Shown here piece after piece: positions 16,707 through 25,690 of a DNA stretch of 64,000 nt. The stretch covers positions 51,704 through 115,703 of the forward strand of contig JAFXPK010000032.1 in assembly GCA_017527905.1 (NCBI GenBank). The letters run 5' to 3'. The DNA comes from Paludibacteraceae bacterium. Lineage in GTDB: Bacteria > Bacteroidota > Bacteroidia > Bacteroidales > Paludibacteraceae. Positions within the stretch are counted from its first letter, which is position 1. Each line of letters opens with the position of its first letter. A program made the translations under genes and the position numbers. The notes beneath the pieces were generated by a model. That model saw only the letters and a program-made list of their open reading frames with translations, did not search any database and was not told where the DNA came from.

Positions 16707-17378
16707 ATGGACGAATTTTTCATGTATGACGAGAAAATGGAGCAGCAGGTGAATCAAGTGAAACGCATGCTTCATCTCTCGATGAACGGTGTGGTCTCCG
16801 AGTGCATGTCCGCTTCCGGGTTGGACTACAAGATGATCTATGGCGTGCAGTTGCCTCGCCTCAAGGAGATGGCGGCTGGCCTGGAGAAGAGCAAACCATT
16901 GACTCGACGGCTATGGGTGTCGAACTGCAGGGAGATGATGCTGCTGGCCACGATGCTTTGTCCAGCCGATTCAATCAGCTCCGAGGAGGCGGTGAAGTGG
17001 CTCTCCGAATGTCATAACCTGGAGTTGGTGGAGCAGCTCTGCTTGAACCTCCTGCGTGAGATGGAGGGGGCTGACGCACTGATCCCTTCTTTGTTGGAAA
17101 TGCAGGGGAAATACATGAAGGCGGGCGCCTATGTGCTGGCCTCTTTCTTGTTCTTGCGTGGCACGCTGACCGGCGAGGCGGAGGACGCTTGCAAGAGGGC
17201 GCTGAAGAGGGACCTCTCCGCTGATGATTATGCGGTCTATGCCTCTGTCGCCCGCTTCCTGCGTGTGCTCTCCGATAGGGAGCGCAAGTACGTGGAAGAT
17301 CTTGTCGGCGAACTGGAGGATGCTACCGGTAAGGGCGCTTCCTTCGTGCGGGAGAATGTGCGTATGATGTTAATGTGA
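16707..17378 (+). CDS. HEAT-like helical protein, remote AlkD-type similarity
   Basis: A 223-residue all-helical protein. The N-terminal MIYGVQLPRLKEMAAGL resembles the GVxxPxLRxIAK helix of DNA alkylation repair proteins, and SNCREMMLLATMLCPAD resembles the second helix pair. The catalytic Trp/Asp/Arg set of AlkD is not evident, so any repair role is doubtful. It is followed by the hemolysin III gene after 14 bp. Best described as a conserved helical-repeat protein of uncertain function. Confidence 0.6.
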   Translation: MDEFFMYDEKMEQQVNQVKRMLHLSMNGVVSECMSASGLDYKMIYGVQLPRLKEMAAGLEKSKPLTRRLWVSNCREMMLLATMLCPADSISSEEAVKWLSECHNLELVEQLCLNLLREMEGADALIPSLLEMQGKYMKAGAYVLASFLFLRGTLTGEAEDACKRALKRDLSADDYAVYASVARFLRVLSDRERKYVEDLVGELEDATGKGASFVRENVRMMLM

Positions 17379-17392
17379 TGATGTGGTAATAT

Positions 17393-18019
17393 ATGTTTGA
17401 TAAAGAAAAAGCTGAATTTGCGAATACGTGGACGCATGCTGTTGCCTTGCTCCTTTTTTGCCTGATGGCGATTCCCCTTTTGACGAGGGCCTTCAGCCAT
17501 GGCTCCGCAGCATTGGATTTGGGTATGATTCTTTTTGTGGTGGGTGAGGTGATGATGTTCGGCTCCTCTACGCTGTACCATTGGTTTAGGAATCCTGAAA
17601 AGAAGCGTATGATGCGCTACTTCGACCATAGTGCGATCTATGTCTCCATCGCGGGCTCCTATTCCCCTATATTGTTGCATGCGATTGGCGGCACGTTGGG
17701 CAATGTCTGTTTCTTCGTTATCTGGGGCCTGACCCTGTTGGGCATTGTCTATAAAATCTTCTTCCTAGGCAAGTATCCTAAGTTCTCCTTGGGCCTCTAT
17801 CTGGTGATGGGCTGGCTGATCATCATCCTTATCAAACCTGTATTCGAGACGTTTCCCGCCAGCAGCCTATGGATGTTGTTGGGCGAGGGGGCCGCTTTCA
17901 CGCTGGGCACTTATTTCTTCTGGAAGGACGACACCCGCACCTACTACCATTCCATTTGGCACGTGTTCGTCTTCATGGGATGCCTCTTCCACTGCCTACT
18001 CCTCTGGTTCCTCCTCTAG
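17393..18019 (+). CDS. Hemolysin III / PAQR-type membrane protein
   Basis: A 208-residue integral membrane protein with about seven membrane segments. Family residues are visible: FANTWTHAVALLL (first His), SSTLYHWF, YFDHSAIYVSIAGSYSP and SIWHVFVFMGCLFHCLL near the end. The conserved His/Asp/Ser set forms a zinc site in PAQR hydrolases. The bacterial role is not settled despite the hemolysin name. Its last 24 bp overlap the end of the convergent DUF4924 gene. Confidence 0.9.
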   Translation: MFDKEKAEFANTWTHAVALLLFCLMAIPLLTRAFSHGSAALDLGMILFVVGEVMMFGSSTLYHWFRNPEKKRMMRYFDHSAIYVSIAGSYSPILLHAIGGTLGNVCFFVIWGLTLLGIVYKIFFLGKYPKFSLGLYLVMGWLIIILIKPVFETFPASSLWMLLGEGAAFTLGTYFFWKDDTRTYYHSIWHVFVFMGCLFHCLLLWFLL

Positions 18020-18541
18020 CCAAGTCTTGTATTTCTGTGCGAGTACGGCCAGCAATTGGCTGATCTGCTTCACGGCGGTCATCGTCTCTGCCGTAACCTC
18101 CCTTTTCTGTAGCTTTAGCATTAGAACACCATACAATGCTTGTAGCGAGAGCTCCACGTCGTTGGTCTCTTCGCCTGCCTTCGCTTTCCTCCTGAATTCG
18201 ACGAGGAAGGGTAAAGTCTTGAAGAACAAGGCGTTGTATTGAATCTCCTTAGGCTTCTGCAGTAACTCCATGTGCAGGTCGTTGAGGTCCTCCACCGTGT
18301 TCTTGATGAATTGTAGGTGCCCCTTCTCCTCCACATGCTCCATCTTCATCATCTGGATGAGGTTCTCGTACCACTCCCTCATCTCCTTCTTGGTGGCTTC
18401 GTCCACAGGGTAGGGGTCGATGATGAGCTTCTGTATCCTCTCTATGTCCAGCTGGTTTGCCCTCAGCAAATCCTCCAACTGCCACATGTAGATGATGTAT
18501 TCGGCGATGTTCTCTTCCTTCTTTTGCCTTGCTATTAGCAT
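17996..18541 (-). CDS. DUF4924-family protein
   Basis: A 181-residue cytosolic helical protein. The N-terminal KKEENIAEYIIYMWQLEDLLRA is characteristic of this Bacteroidetes family, and the C-terminus is a run of amphipathic helices ending EEEPEE. Function unknown. It is the last gene of a minus-strand run (mutL, hslR-like, WG-repeat protein, DUF4924) and overlaps the convergent hemolysin III gene by 24 bp. Confidence 0.75.
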   Translation of the reverse strand: MLIARQKKEENIAEYIIYMWQLEDLLRANQLDIERIQKLIIDPYPVDEATKKEMREWYENLIQMMKMEHVEEKGHLQFIKNTVEDLNDLHMELLQKPKEIQYNALFFKTLPFLVEFRRKAKAGEETNDVELSLQALYGVLMLKLQKREVTAETMTAVKQISQLLAVLAQKYKTWLEEEPEE

Positions 18542-18557
18542 GATTTTCTCCTAATGG

Positions 18558-19064
18558 TTATTTCTTTTTCGTGGTTGATATGAGCTTGCCCTTTTTGGTG
18601 AACTCGAAGCCTTTCGTGCCGTTGTGGTAGATGTAGGTCTTTTTGCTCTCATCCCATACCTTGTTGTATCCGCATGGCATGACAACTTTCCCTTTCTTGT
18701 CGATGACGCCCCATAGTCCGCCTTGTGCGTTGCCGTCCGCACCATCTGTTTGTGCGCCCTTGTTGACGAGGCAGTTGTTGCCGGCGAATTGCTCCGCCAG
18801 GTCGTATTGCGGAACGATCACGATGATTCCTTTCTTGTCGATGAATCCGATCTTACCATCCTTCACGATGCGTTGCAGACCGCTGACGAATTTGTCTGGT
18901 GTGTCGTTGACCGTATAGACGGAGCAGTAATCCTCCCCATCCTCTGTCTGGTAAGTGTAGACGTAGGTCTTGCCTATTTTCTCCTTGTGGAGCTGCAGGT
19001 TTTGTGCGTTGGCCATTCCGATGAATGCGAATGCCAGCATGAGCGAGAATGCTAATTTCTTCAT
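18558..19064 (-). CDS. Exported WG-repeat protein
   Basis: A 168-residue protein with a signal peptide (MKKLAFSLMLAFAFIGMANAQ). The mature part has WG-type repeats: GKIGFIDKKGIIVIVPQYD and LWGVIDKKGKVVMPCGYN, each a GxxGxIDKxGxxVxPxxY unit. Such repeats form small beta modules of unknown function. It lies 16 bp upstream of DUF4924 and 19 bp downstream of the hslR-like gene. Confidence 0.8.
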   Translation of the reverse strand: MKKLAFSLMLAFAFIGMANAQNLQLHKEKIGKTYVYTYQTEDGEDYCSVYTVNDTPDKFVSGLQRIVKDGKIGFIDKKGIIVIVPQYDLAEQFAGNNCLVNKGAQTDGADGNAQGGLWGVIDKKGKVVMPCGYNKVWDESKKTYIYHNGTKGFEFTKKGKLISTTKKK

Positions 19065-19083
19065 GATTATATTGTTTTTTTAG

Positions 19084-19533
19084 TTATTCAATATCGTCGT
19101 CGTCATCGGAGAAGTCGAAGAGGAAATCGTCGTCCAATCCGTAGCTTGGCTCGATGTATTCCTCCAGGTCGCGGCGTTCTTTCTTGGTAGGTCGCCCGGT
19201 TCCTCGGTCTCGCCTTCCGCTGATGTTGTATTTGCTTAACTCTAGTATCTGAAGTTGTTCCGGACTGGTCACGTTCTCCATGAATTCGGGCACGAGCTTG
19301 GCGCCCATCCTGTTTTCGCTCAGTCCGATCACCTTGAAGGAGTATACGACGGGTGGTCGCTTGATCTGTATCACATCGTTGATCCTGATCATCTTGGAGG
19401 CCTTCACGTTGGTGCCTCCCATCATGACCCTCCCTTTCTTGCAGGCGTCCGCCGCGATGGTGCGGGTCTTGAACAGACGTACCGCCCACATCCACTTGTC
19501 TATGCGTACTTCTTCTTTCTCTTCTTTCGCCAT
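19084..19533 (-). CDS. hslR: S4-domain RNA-binding protein (Hsp15-like)
   Basis: A 149-residue protein with an N-terminal S4 domain: VRIDKWMWAVRLFKTRTIAADACKKGRVMMGG (residues ~8-40) then VKASKMIRINDVIQI. Hsp15 rescues 50S subunits carrying stalled peptidyl-tRNA. The C-terminal half is Bacteroidetes-like, with SGRRDRGTGRPTKKERRDL and a strongly acidic end (DDDDDIE). Its ATG overlaps the mutL stop by one base (TAATG), so the two are coupled. Confidence 0.85.
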   Translation of the reverse strand: MAKEEKEEVRIDKWMWAVRLFKTRTIAADACKKGRVMMGGTNVKASKMIRINDVIQIKRPPVVYSFKVIGLSENRMGAKLVPEFMENVTSPEQLQILELSKYNISGRRDRGTGRPTKKERRDLEEYIEPSYGLDDDFLFDFSDDDDDIE

Positions 19534-21419
19534 TATTTGAATCCTTTCTCTATATCTTCGGTAGGCAAAACCTTTAGGATTGCCTTGTTGTCGGGTGTGA
19601 AGTTGGGCTCCGGCAGTCTGAGGAGGTTATTGACCAATGACATCATCTCCTTGTCGCTGAGTTCCCTTCCGTAAGGTGTGGCGGATAGTTTCGCCATGGA
19701 GAGCGCCACCTGCTCCGCAATCTGGGTCTTGAAGTCGATGCGTGACTCTTTGAGGGATGCGATGATGTTGGTGATGTATTCCTTGGCCGAACCGTTCTCC
19801 ATGTTGGCGGGTGTGCCGTTGATGCTGTAGGTGTTCTTGCCTAGCGGGGAGAGGTCGAACCCGATGTACTGCAGGTCTTCCAAGGCATCTCCCAGAATCA
19901 TGTTCTCCGACTCTGTCAGTTCGATGATTTCAGGGAATAACATCTGCTGGGAGGCGTTCTGTTTGCGGGAGATGAGGCTCATGTACTGGTCGTACAGGAT
20001 CCTCACATGCGCCCTGTGCTGGTCGATGCACATCAGTCCGGACTTGACGGGTGTGATGATGTATTTGTTTTTGAACTGCATGTATTCCACATGCGTCTCT
20101 TCCGTGTCGGCTTGCATGTCCAACTCCCCTTGCGGATCCTCTTCGCCCGGCTCCATGTTGTCGTATAGGCTGGTCTCCGTCTCGTCCGGAGTGTAGTTCT
20201 GCGAGTCGGAAGGTGTCCATTTGCTGGATTCGAACCCCTCGTAGAGGTTCTCCCAACCTATTGTGCTCTTGCGGTTGTAGGAGCTGTGGCTCTGTTCCCG
20301 CTCGAACGGGTTGTAGTTCGGGTCGATCGTCACCTCCGGCGCATTGACGGACGAGTTGCTCCTATGCGAGAAGGCGGGTAGCTCCGTTGCCCCCTCGGAG
20401 TCGAAGTCGATGCTTGGCGCGATATTGAATTTGCCCAATCCCTCCCTGACACCTGACATGACGAGCGGCCAGATGGCGCTTTCGTTCTCGAACTTAATCT
20501 CGGTCTTGGTGGGGTGGATGTTCACGTCGATGCTCTCGGGGTCTATCTCGAAGTAGATGAAGTAGTCGGGCGACGTGCCTGGTTGCAGCATCGTGCCGTA
20601 GGCTTGCACCACCGCACTGTGGAAATAACTGTGTTTCATGAACCTGCCGTTCACGAAGAAGAATTGCCTGTCGTTTTTCTTCTTGGCGGTCTCCGGCTTC
20701 CCCACGTAGCCGTGGATGCGTGCCAGCGTGGAGTCCACATGGATGGTGAATAGCTGTGCGGTGATGCCTTTGACGCTCTTGAAGACGTTGCCGATGCGCT
20801 CCTTGTGGTTGCCCTTTTTCAGGGAGGCGCACACCTGGTCGTTGTGGATGAGCTGGAACTCTATCTGAGGGTATACCAGCGCTATGCGGTTGAACTCCCG
20901 CTCTATCTGGGAGAATTCGTATGCGTTCGATTTGAGGAATTTACGACGGGCGGGTACGTTATAGAATATGTTCTTCACCGCGAAATTGGTGCCCACGGGG
21001 CATGAGACGGAGGTCTGTTTCTCCACTTTGCACCCTGCCACCTCGATAAGGGTGCCCACTTCGTCCTCCGGCCTTCTGGTACGGAGCTCCACCTGTGCGA
21101 TGGAGGCGATGGAGGCCAACGCTTCCCCACGGAAACCCATGGTGTGCAGGGAGAAGAGGTCCTCTGCCGATTGTATCTTGGAGGTGGCGTGCCGCTCGAA
21201 GGCGATGCGCGCGTCTGTCTCGCTCATGCCCTTGCCGTTGTCGATCACTTGTATGAGGGTTCGCCCGGCATCCTTGATCACGACCTGTATGCTGTCCGCT
21301 CCTGCGTCGATGGAGTTCTCCACCAATTCCTTGATGACGGAGGCAGGTCGCTGGATCACTTCTCCTGCCGCTATCTGGTTGGCTACGGAATCGGGTAGTA
21401 CGTGTATGATGTCGCTCAT
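19533..21419 (-). CDS. mutL: DNA mismatch repair protein MutL
   Basis: The 628-residue ATPase/clamp of mismatch repair. The GHKL ATPase motifs are intact: QIAAGEVIQRPASVIKELVENSIDAGA, DNGKGM, HATSKI and GFRGEALASI. The internal ATG at 21419 (MSDIIHVLPDSVANQIAAGEV) fits the family start better than one 14 codons upstream. The C-terminal DQHRAHVRILYD (about residue 465) departs from the endonuclease consensus DQHAxxExxxxE. It lies between the 90-residue membrane protein and the hslR-like gene. Confidence 0.95.
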   Translation of the reverse strand: MSDIIHVLPDSVANQIAAGEVIQRPASVIKELVENSIDAGADSIQVVIKDAGRTLIQVIDNGKGMSETDARIAFERHATSKIQSAEDLFSLHTMGFRGEALASIASIAQVELRTRRPEDEVGTLIEVAGCKVEKQTSVSCPVGTNFAVKNIFYNVPARRKFLKSNAYEFSQIEREFNRIALVYPQIEFQLIHNDQVCASLKKGNHKERIGNVFKSVKGITAQLFTIHVDSTLARIHGYVGKPETAKKKNDRQFFFVNGRFMKHSYFHSAVVQAYGTMLQPGTSPDYFIYFEIDPESIDVNIHPTKTEIKFENESAIWPLVMSGVREGLGKFNIAPSIDFDSEGATELPAFSHRSNSSVNAPEVTIDPNYNPFEREQSHSSYNRKSTIGWENLYEGFESSKWTPSDSQNYTPDETETSLYDNMEPGEEDPQGELDMQADTEETHVEYMQFKNKYIITPVKSGLMCIDQHRAHVRILYDQYMSLISRKQNASQQMLFPEIIELTESENMILGDALEDLQYIGFDLSPLGKNTYSINGTPANMENGSAKEYITNIIASLKESRIDFKTQIAEQVALSMAKLSATPYGRELSDKEMMSLVNNLLRLPEPNFTPDNKAILKVLPTEDIEKGFK

Positions 21420-21479
21420 GAATCTGCTGTTTTTAAGGTGGGCTAGAGATTGGTTTGACAAACAATGAATGATCGGGAC

Positions 21480-21752
21480 TTATTTTATCCAGTAAATAAG
21501 GGCTGCTATGACAATCGCTGTGACGATGTAGTGAATGTTGTTCCCTTTCCGTTTCTTTTCCCTCTCCTCACGCTGCGCACTGAATGTGCTTCTGATGTTG
21601 TCGGCGTATAGCAATCCCCTCTCTTTCGCCTCTTTCTTTTGGCGGATGCGCTCAATACGTTTCTCTCGTTCCTCCTTTTTGGGATCGTAGTAGATATACT
21701 CGTGATGGTATCTCCTGATATTGGGTGTTTTTATGAAATTGAAAATCGCCAT
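21480..21752 (-). CDS. Small C-tail membrane protein
   Basis: A 90-residue protein: N-terminal IKTPNIRRYHHEYIYYDPKKEERE, a very basic/acidic helical middle (about residues 26-70), and one C-terminal membrane helix (IHYIVTAIVIAALIYWIK). I recall similar small proteins near mutL in other Bacteroidales but assign no function. It lies 60 bp upstream of the chosen mutL start and 35 bp after the ABC ATPase gene. Confidence 0.65.
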   Translation of the reverse strand: MAIFNFIKTPNIRRYHHEYIYYDPKKEEREKRIERIRQKKEAKERGLLYADNIRSTFSAQREEREKKRKGNNIHYIVTAIVIAALIYWIK

Positions 21753-21787
21753 GTTTTTTCCTCCTTCAATTAAAGTGCGTGAGTCTT

Positions 21788-22672
21788 TTATTTTGAAACG
21801 ACTTGTGTCTTTTTCTGATCTCCATTGGGTTCATCCTCAACGGGTTCGTAGTCTGTGTCTGATATCTTGACCTTCGTTTTTGGCCGTGGGGGATCCGAGG
21901 ATTCTTTGTCGTGGAAAAATTTGTGGGCCTTCTTGATCTCCTTGTATAGGTTGGATGCGAAGATGAAATCCTCCAATGGCTCGCAACCTGTGTCGAATAT
22001 CTCGTCCTTCGTGCCTTGCCAAGCCTTCTCTCCCTTGCTGATGAATACGATGTTCTCGCCGATCTCCATCACGGAGTTCATGTCGTGCGTGTTGACGATG
22101 GTGGTGATATTGAACTCATGGGTGATGTCCTGGATCAACTGGTCGATCAGCAACGAGGTCTTCGGGTCTAGTCCGGAGTTCGGCTCGTCGCAGAACAGGT
22201 ACTTGGGATTCAACACGATGGCCCTGGCAATGGCGGCTCTCTTCTGCATACCTCCACTGATCTCCGCTGGGGATAAGTCTAGCGCATGGGATAGTTCCAC
22301 ACGCTCCAAGCAGAATTTGGCCCGATCGATTTTCTCCTCTTCGGTCATCTCCGTGAACATGTCCAGCGGGAACTTCACGTTCTCTAACACGCTCATCGAG
22401 TCGAAGAGCGCGGAGCCCTGGAAGAGCATGCCGATCTCACGCCTAAGCGCATTGAGCTCTTTCCGCTTCATGGAGGTGATGTTTCGGCCGTCGTACAGTA
22501 TTTCGCCCGAGTCGATTCTGTGGATGCCCACGACGCTCTTCATCAATACGGTCTTTCCCGAACCACTCTGTCCGATGATGAGGTTGGTCTTCCCCGTCTC
22601 GAAAGTGGTGGATACATCCTTGAGGACGGTGTTCCCGTCGAACGATTTTATGGCGTGTTTTACTTCGATCAT
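21788..22672 (-). CDS. MlaF-type ABC transporter ATPase
   Basis: A 294-residue ABC ATPase with Walker A GQSGSGKT (about residues 34-41), signature ISGGMQKRAAIARAI, Walker B YLFCDEPNSGLD and His switch VNTHDM. The ISGGMQKR signature is that of MlaF/TTG2A-type ATPases that drive lipid movement between inner and outer membranes. There is a charged extension of ~50 residues at the C-terminus. Its start overlaps the permease stop by 4 bp. No MlaD-like substrate-binding gene is adjacent. Confidence 0.9.
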   Translation of the reverse strand: MIEVKHAIKSFDGNTVLKDVSTTFETGKTNLIIGQSGSGKTVLMKSVVGIHRIDSGEILYDGRNITSMKRKELNALRREIGMLFQGSALFDSMSVLENVKFPLDMFTEMTEEEKIDRAKFCLERVELSHALDLSPAEISGGMQKRAAIARAIVLNPKYLFCDEPNSGLDPKTSLLIDQLIQDITHEFNITTIVNTHDMNSVMEIGENIVFISKGEKAWQGTKDEIFDTGCEPLEDFIFASNLYKEIKKAHKFFHDKESSDPPRPKTKVKISDTDYEPVEDEPNGDQKKTQVVSK

Positions 22673-23415
22673 AGCAGTAGTTTGGTTAACATGATGTCGA
22701 ACAAGAGGATGAGCACGCTACTGTTCACCACCGCATCTGTACTTGCCTTTCCCACTTCCAACGCACCGCCCCTGACGGTGTAGCCGTAGAAGGAGGATAC
22801 CGAGGTGATGATGAAGGCGAAGATGACGCTCTTGATGATGGAGTACGTGATGTAGTAGGGGGTGAACGCATATTGGATACCCGATTCGTAGGCTTTCACC
22901 GTGATCATGTCGGTGAAGATGGCCACGCCGTAGCCTCCGATGATGCCGACGAACATGCTCGTCAGTACTAGGAAGGGCATGATGGTCACAAAGGCGATGA
23001 TCTTAGGCAATATCAGGAAGTTGGAGGAGTTGACGCCCATGATGTCCAACGCGTCTATCTGCTCCGTGATGCGCATGGTGCCTATCTCGGAGGCGATGTT
23101 CGAACCGACCTTGCCCGCTAGGATTAGACAGAGGATGGCTGACGAGAATTCCAACAGCAATATGTCGCGCGTCGCCAATCCGATGAGGGTGTTCGGCAAC
23201 AACGGGTTCTCCATGTTCTTGATCATCTGGATCGTGATGACCGCTCCGATGAAGATGGATATGATGACGACGATGGCCAAGGAGTCGATGCCTTGCTTCT
23301 TCAACTCCTCTTTGTATTGCCGGAAAAACATGCTCCATTTGTCCGGCTTGGCGAAAACCCTGTACATCAACTGCGTGTATGCACCGACTTTCTCTATTTC
23401 CTTGATGGCGATCAT
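22669..23415 (-). CDS. MlaE-type ABC transporter permease
   Basis: A 248-residue membrane protein of the MlaE family. It shows GAVITIQM early, then GKVGSNIASEIGTMRITEQIDALDIMGVNS in the middle (the family loop contacting the ATPase), and several membrane segments to the end. Works with the overlapping ATPase in phospholipid transport across the envelope. It begins 4 bp after the DUF1846 stop, so the three genes form one transcription unit. Confidence 0.9.
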   Translation of the reverse strand: MIAIKEIEKVGAYTQLMYRVFAKPDKWSMFFRQYKEELKKQGIDSLAIVVIISIFIGAVITIQMIKNMENPLLPNTLIGLATRDILLLEFSSAILCLILAGKVGSNIASEIGTMRITEQIDALDIMGVNSSNFLILPKIIAFVTIMPFLVLTSMFVGIIGGYGVAIFTDMITVKAYESGIQYAFTPYYITYSIIKSVIFAFIITSVSSFYGYTVRGGALEVGKASTDAVVNSSVLILLFDIMLTKLLL

Positions 23416-23419
23416 AGGG

Positions 23420-24883
23420 TTATCTCTTCTTGATTGGTTCGCAGGTGAAGTCCACCCCTAATTTCTTGAATATCTTCCTGTCCACTTCACTGATCATCAC
23501 GGTTGTATGTACTTGACATCCTTCCAGTTGCGGTAATTGGTTCATCGCCTTCTCACAGTTCGGATCGACCTTGCTGAGTAGGGCTAGCGCAACCAGCACC
23601 TCGTCGGTGTGTAGACGTGGGTTCTTTCCTTTCAGGAAGGATACCTTCATGTTCTGGATCGGCTCGATCATGTCTGCCGGAATTAGTTTCACCTTGTGGT
23701 CGATGCCCGCCAGATGTTTCGTTGCGTTGAGGAGCAATGCGGCGCATGTGCCCAGCAGTGCGGTCGTCTCTGAGGTGATGATGGTTCCGTCCGCTAACTC
23801 GATGGCGGCTGTCGGCACCTTGGATTTCTCTCCTCTGGCCTTGGCGGCGACGGTCACCTTGCGGTCGTCTGTCGTCACCTTCACTTGTTGCATGAGGAGC
23901 GCGATCTTGTTCACCTCGCTTTCATCACACTTTCCTTCCGCCAGGTTGCCTAATGCGGTGTAGTAGCGGCGGATGATCTCCTGCTTGGAGGCCTCCTGGC
24001 AGATGTCGTCGTTGACGATGCAGTTGCCCGCCATGTTTACGCCCATGTCGGTTGGCGACTTGTATGGGTTCTCCTTGTAGATGCCTTCGAAGATGGCGTT
24101 CAATACAGGGAATATCTCGATGTCACGGTTGTAGTTGACCGTGGTCTTGCCGTATGCCTCCAAATGGAACGGGTCTATCATGTTCACGTCGTTCAGGTCG
24201 GCTGTGGCTGCCTCGTAGGCGATGTTCACAGGGTGCTTGAGCGGTAGGTTCCAGATCGGGAAGGTCTCGAACTTGGCGTATCCTGCCTTGATGCCCCGCT
24301 TGTTCTCTTGGTAGAGCTGGCTTAGGCAGACCGCCATCTTGCCGCTTCCAGGTCCTGGGGCGGTCACGACGACCAACGGACGGGTGGTCTCCACGTAATC
24401 GTTCTTGCCGAATCCCTCGTCGGAGTCGATCAACGCCACATTGGATGGGTATCCCTCGATGGTGTAATGATAGTAGCTTTTTATGTTGAGTCTTTTGAGC
24501 TTCTTGCTGAAGGCCTTGGCGCTCTCTTGCCCCTTGTAGTGGGTGATGACCACGGAACCGACCATTAATCCGCGGTTCACGAATTCGTCACGGAGGCGCA
24601 ACACGTCCATGTCGTAGGTGATGCCAAGGTCGTTGCGAACCTTGTTCTTCTCGATGTCCACGGCACTGATGACGATGATGATCTCCGCACAGTCGCTAAG
24701 TTGCATCAGCATCTTCAGCTTGCTGTCCGGCTGGAATCCTGGCAATACTCTGCTCGCGTGATAGTCGTCGAATAACTTTCCTCCAAACTCCAAATAGAGC
24801 TTGTCTCCAAACCTGCCGATCCTCTCCTTGATGTGCTCGGATTGAATCTTGAGGTATTTTTCGTTGTCGAATCCGTAATCCAT
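23420..24883 (-). CDS. DUF1846-family protein
   Basis: A 487-residue cytosolic protein. The N-terminal MDYGFDNEKYLKIQSEHIKERI is the family start, so the ATG at 24883 is chosen. A GTG 11 codons upstream lies inside a promoter -7 element and is unlikely. Other visible family stretches are ITYDMDVLRLRD, VVTAPGPGSGKMAVCLSQLY and TDMGVNMAGNCIVND. The family has a known structure but no proven reaction. First gene of the unit with the MlaE/MlaF pair. Confidence 0.85.
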   Translation of the reverse strand: MDYGFDNEKYLKIQSEHIKERIGRFGDKLYLEFGGKLFDDYHASRVLPGFQPDSKLKMLMQLSDCAEIIIVISAVDIEKNKVRNDLGITYDMDVLRLRDEFVNRGLMVGSVVITHYKGQESAKAFSKKLKRLNIKSYYHYTIEGYPSNVALIDSDEGFGKNDYVETTRPLVVVTAPGPGSGKMAVCLSQLYQENKRGIKAGYAKFETFPIWNLPLKHPVNIAYEAATADLNDVNMIDPFHLEAYGKTTVNYNRDIEIFPVLNAIFEGIYKENPYKSPTDMGVNMAGNCIVNDDICQEASKQEIIRRYYTALGNLAEGKCDESEVNKIALLMQQVKVTTDDRKVTVAAKARGEKSKVPTAAIELADGTIITSETTALLGTCAALLLNATKHLAGIDHKVKLIPADMIEPIQNMKVSFLKGKNPRLHTDEVLVALALLSKVDPNCEKAMNQLPQLEGCQVHTTVMISEVDRKIFKKLGVDFTCEPIKKR

Positions 24884-24915
24884 TGTGTCAATAAATATGT
24901 CTTCTAATAAAGACA

Positions 24916-24923
24916 CAAAGGTA
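24916..24923 (-). promoter_or_regulatory. -7 element for the DUF1846-mla unit
   Basis: On the minus strand the bases read TACCTTTG, a match to TAnnTTTG, 32 bp before the chosen ATG. The -33 box is not clear. Confidence 0.45.
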
Positions 24924-24959
24924 TGAAAAATTCGCCAAAAAAGGTGTCTTTTCCTTCTC

Positions 24960-25685
24960 TTATTTGAATGTTATTTTGCACTTGCAAGCCATCTTCCCGT
25001 CTCCTTTGGAAAGGGCGACGAGGTATTCGTCTGGGGTGGGTTGCGCCCAATATGTGTCGATGCGTTCCTCGTAGTGGCACTCTTCTATGTACTCGATTTC
25101 GAAGCGGAAGGGGCTTTCCCGCTCCATCACCTCGATGGGCAGGGTGTCGATGATATGCTCCACGTACTTGGCGCTGTTCAGGTGCTTGTTGATGTCCAAA
25201 TCACTGTACGCGACGACGAAGGAGGACTGGGCGGATTGCTCGGGAATGATGATCTTCCCTGGCTTCTCGATGGGACAATCCTTCTGGTGGATGTACTCCT
25301 CGATGCCTTGCCCGATGAGGCTCACCGGATGCCGGGTGGTGGTGTCGATCATCGCCCAGATGCTTCTGGCGTAACCGATCACTTCGCCTTCGCCTGTCTC
25401 GAACTGGAAGTTACGCAGGGTGAAGCTCCTCATCACGTTTTCTATCCATGTGCGGATCCGTAACGTCTCGTCGCACTTCGGACGGTCGTTCAGCTCCATC
25501 GCCAAGCGGGAGAGTACCCATGTGTGGTTCTCTTTGTTGAGCCGTTGGATGCCGAATCCTCTTTCGTTGGCGTGGATGCCTGCCGTGTTTAACAGATGGT
25601 TGACGATGAGGGGCAGGGTAATCCTATTCTTGAAATCCACTTCGAACGGGTGGATGTTTACGGTATGTGTTCCGACGATTTCCAT
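24960..25685 (-). CDS. Acyl-ACP thioesterase (FatA/FatB-like)
   Basis: A 241-residue double-hotdog thioesterase that releases fatty acids from acyl-ACP. The first half contains LPLIVNHLLNTAGIHANERGFG and TWVLSRLAMELNDRP. The second half contains SDLDINKHLNSAKYVEHIID, where the Asp/Asn/His set is the expected catalytic region. It starts 5 bp after ilvN and is the last gene of the ilv unit. The branched-chain pathway supplies precursors for branched fatty acids, which may explain the linkage (inference). Confidence 0.9.
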   Translation of the reverse strand: MEIVGTHTVNIHPFEVDFKNRITLPLIVNHLLNTAGIHANERGFGIQRLNKENHTWVLSRLAMELNDRPKCDETLRIRTWIENVMRSFTLRNFQFETGEGEVIGYARSIWAMIDTTTRHPVSLIGQGIEEYIHQKDCPIEKPGKIIIPEQSAQSSFVVAYSDLDINKHLNSAKYVEHIIDTLPIEVMERESPFRFEIEYIEECHYEERIDTYWAQPTPDEYLVALSKGDGKMACKCKITFK

Positions 25686-25690
25686 CTCTC

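Noticed and set aside
16404..16775. Minus-strand frame with RSVRSVKTVKD-type repeats
   Set aside because: Direct translation of the 9-bp tandem repeat; it has no start context and overlaps real genes at both ends.
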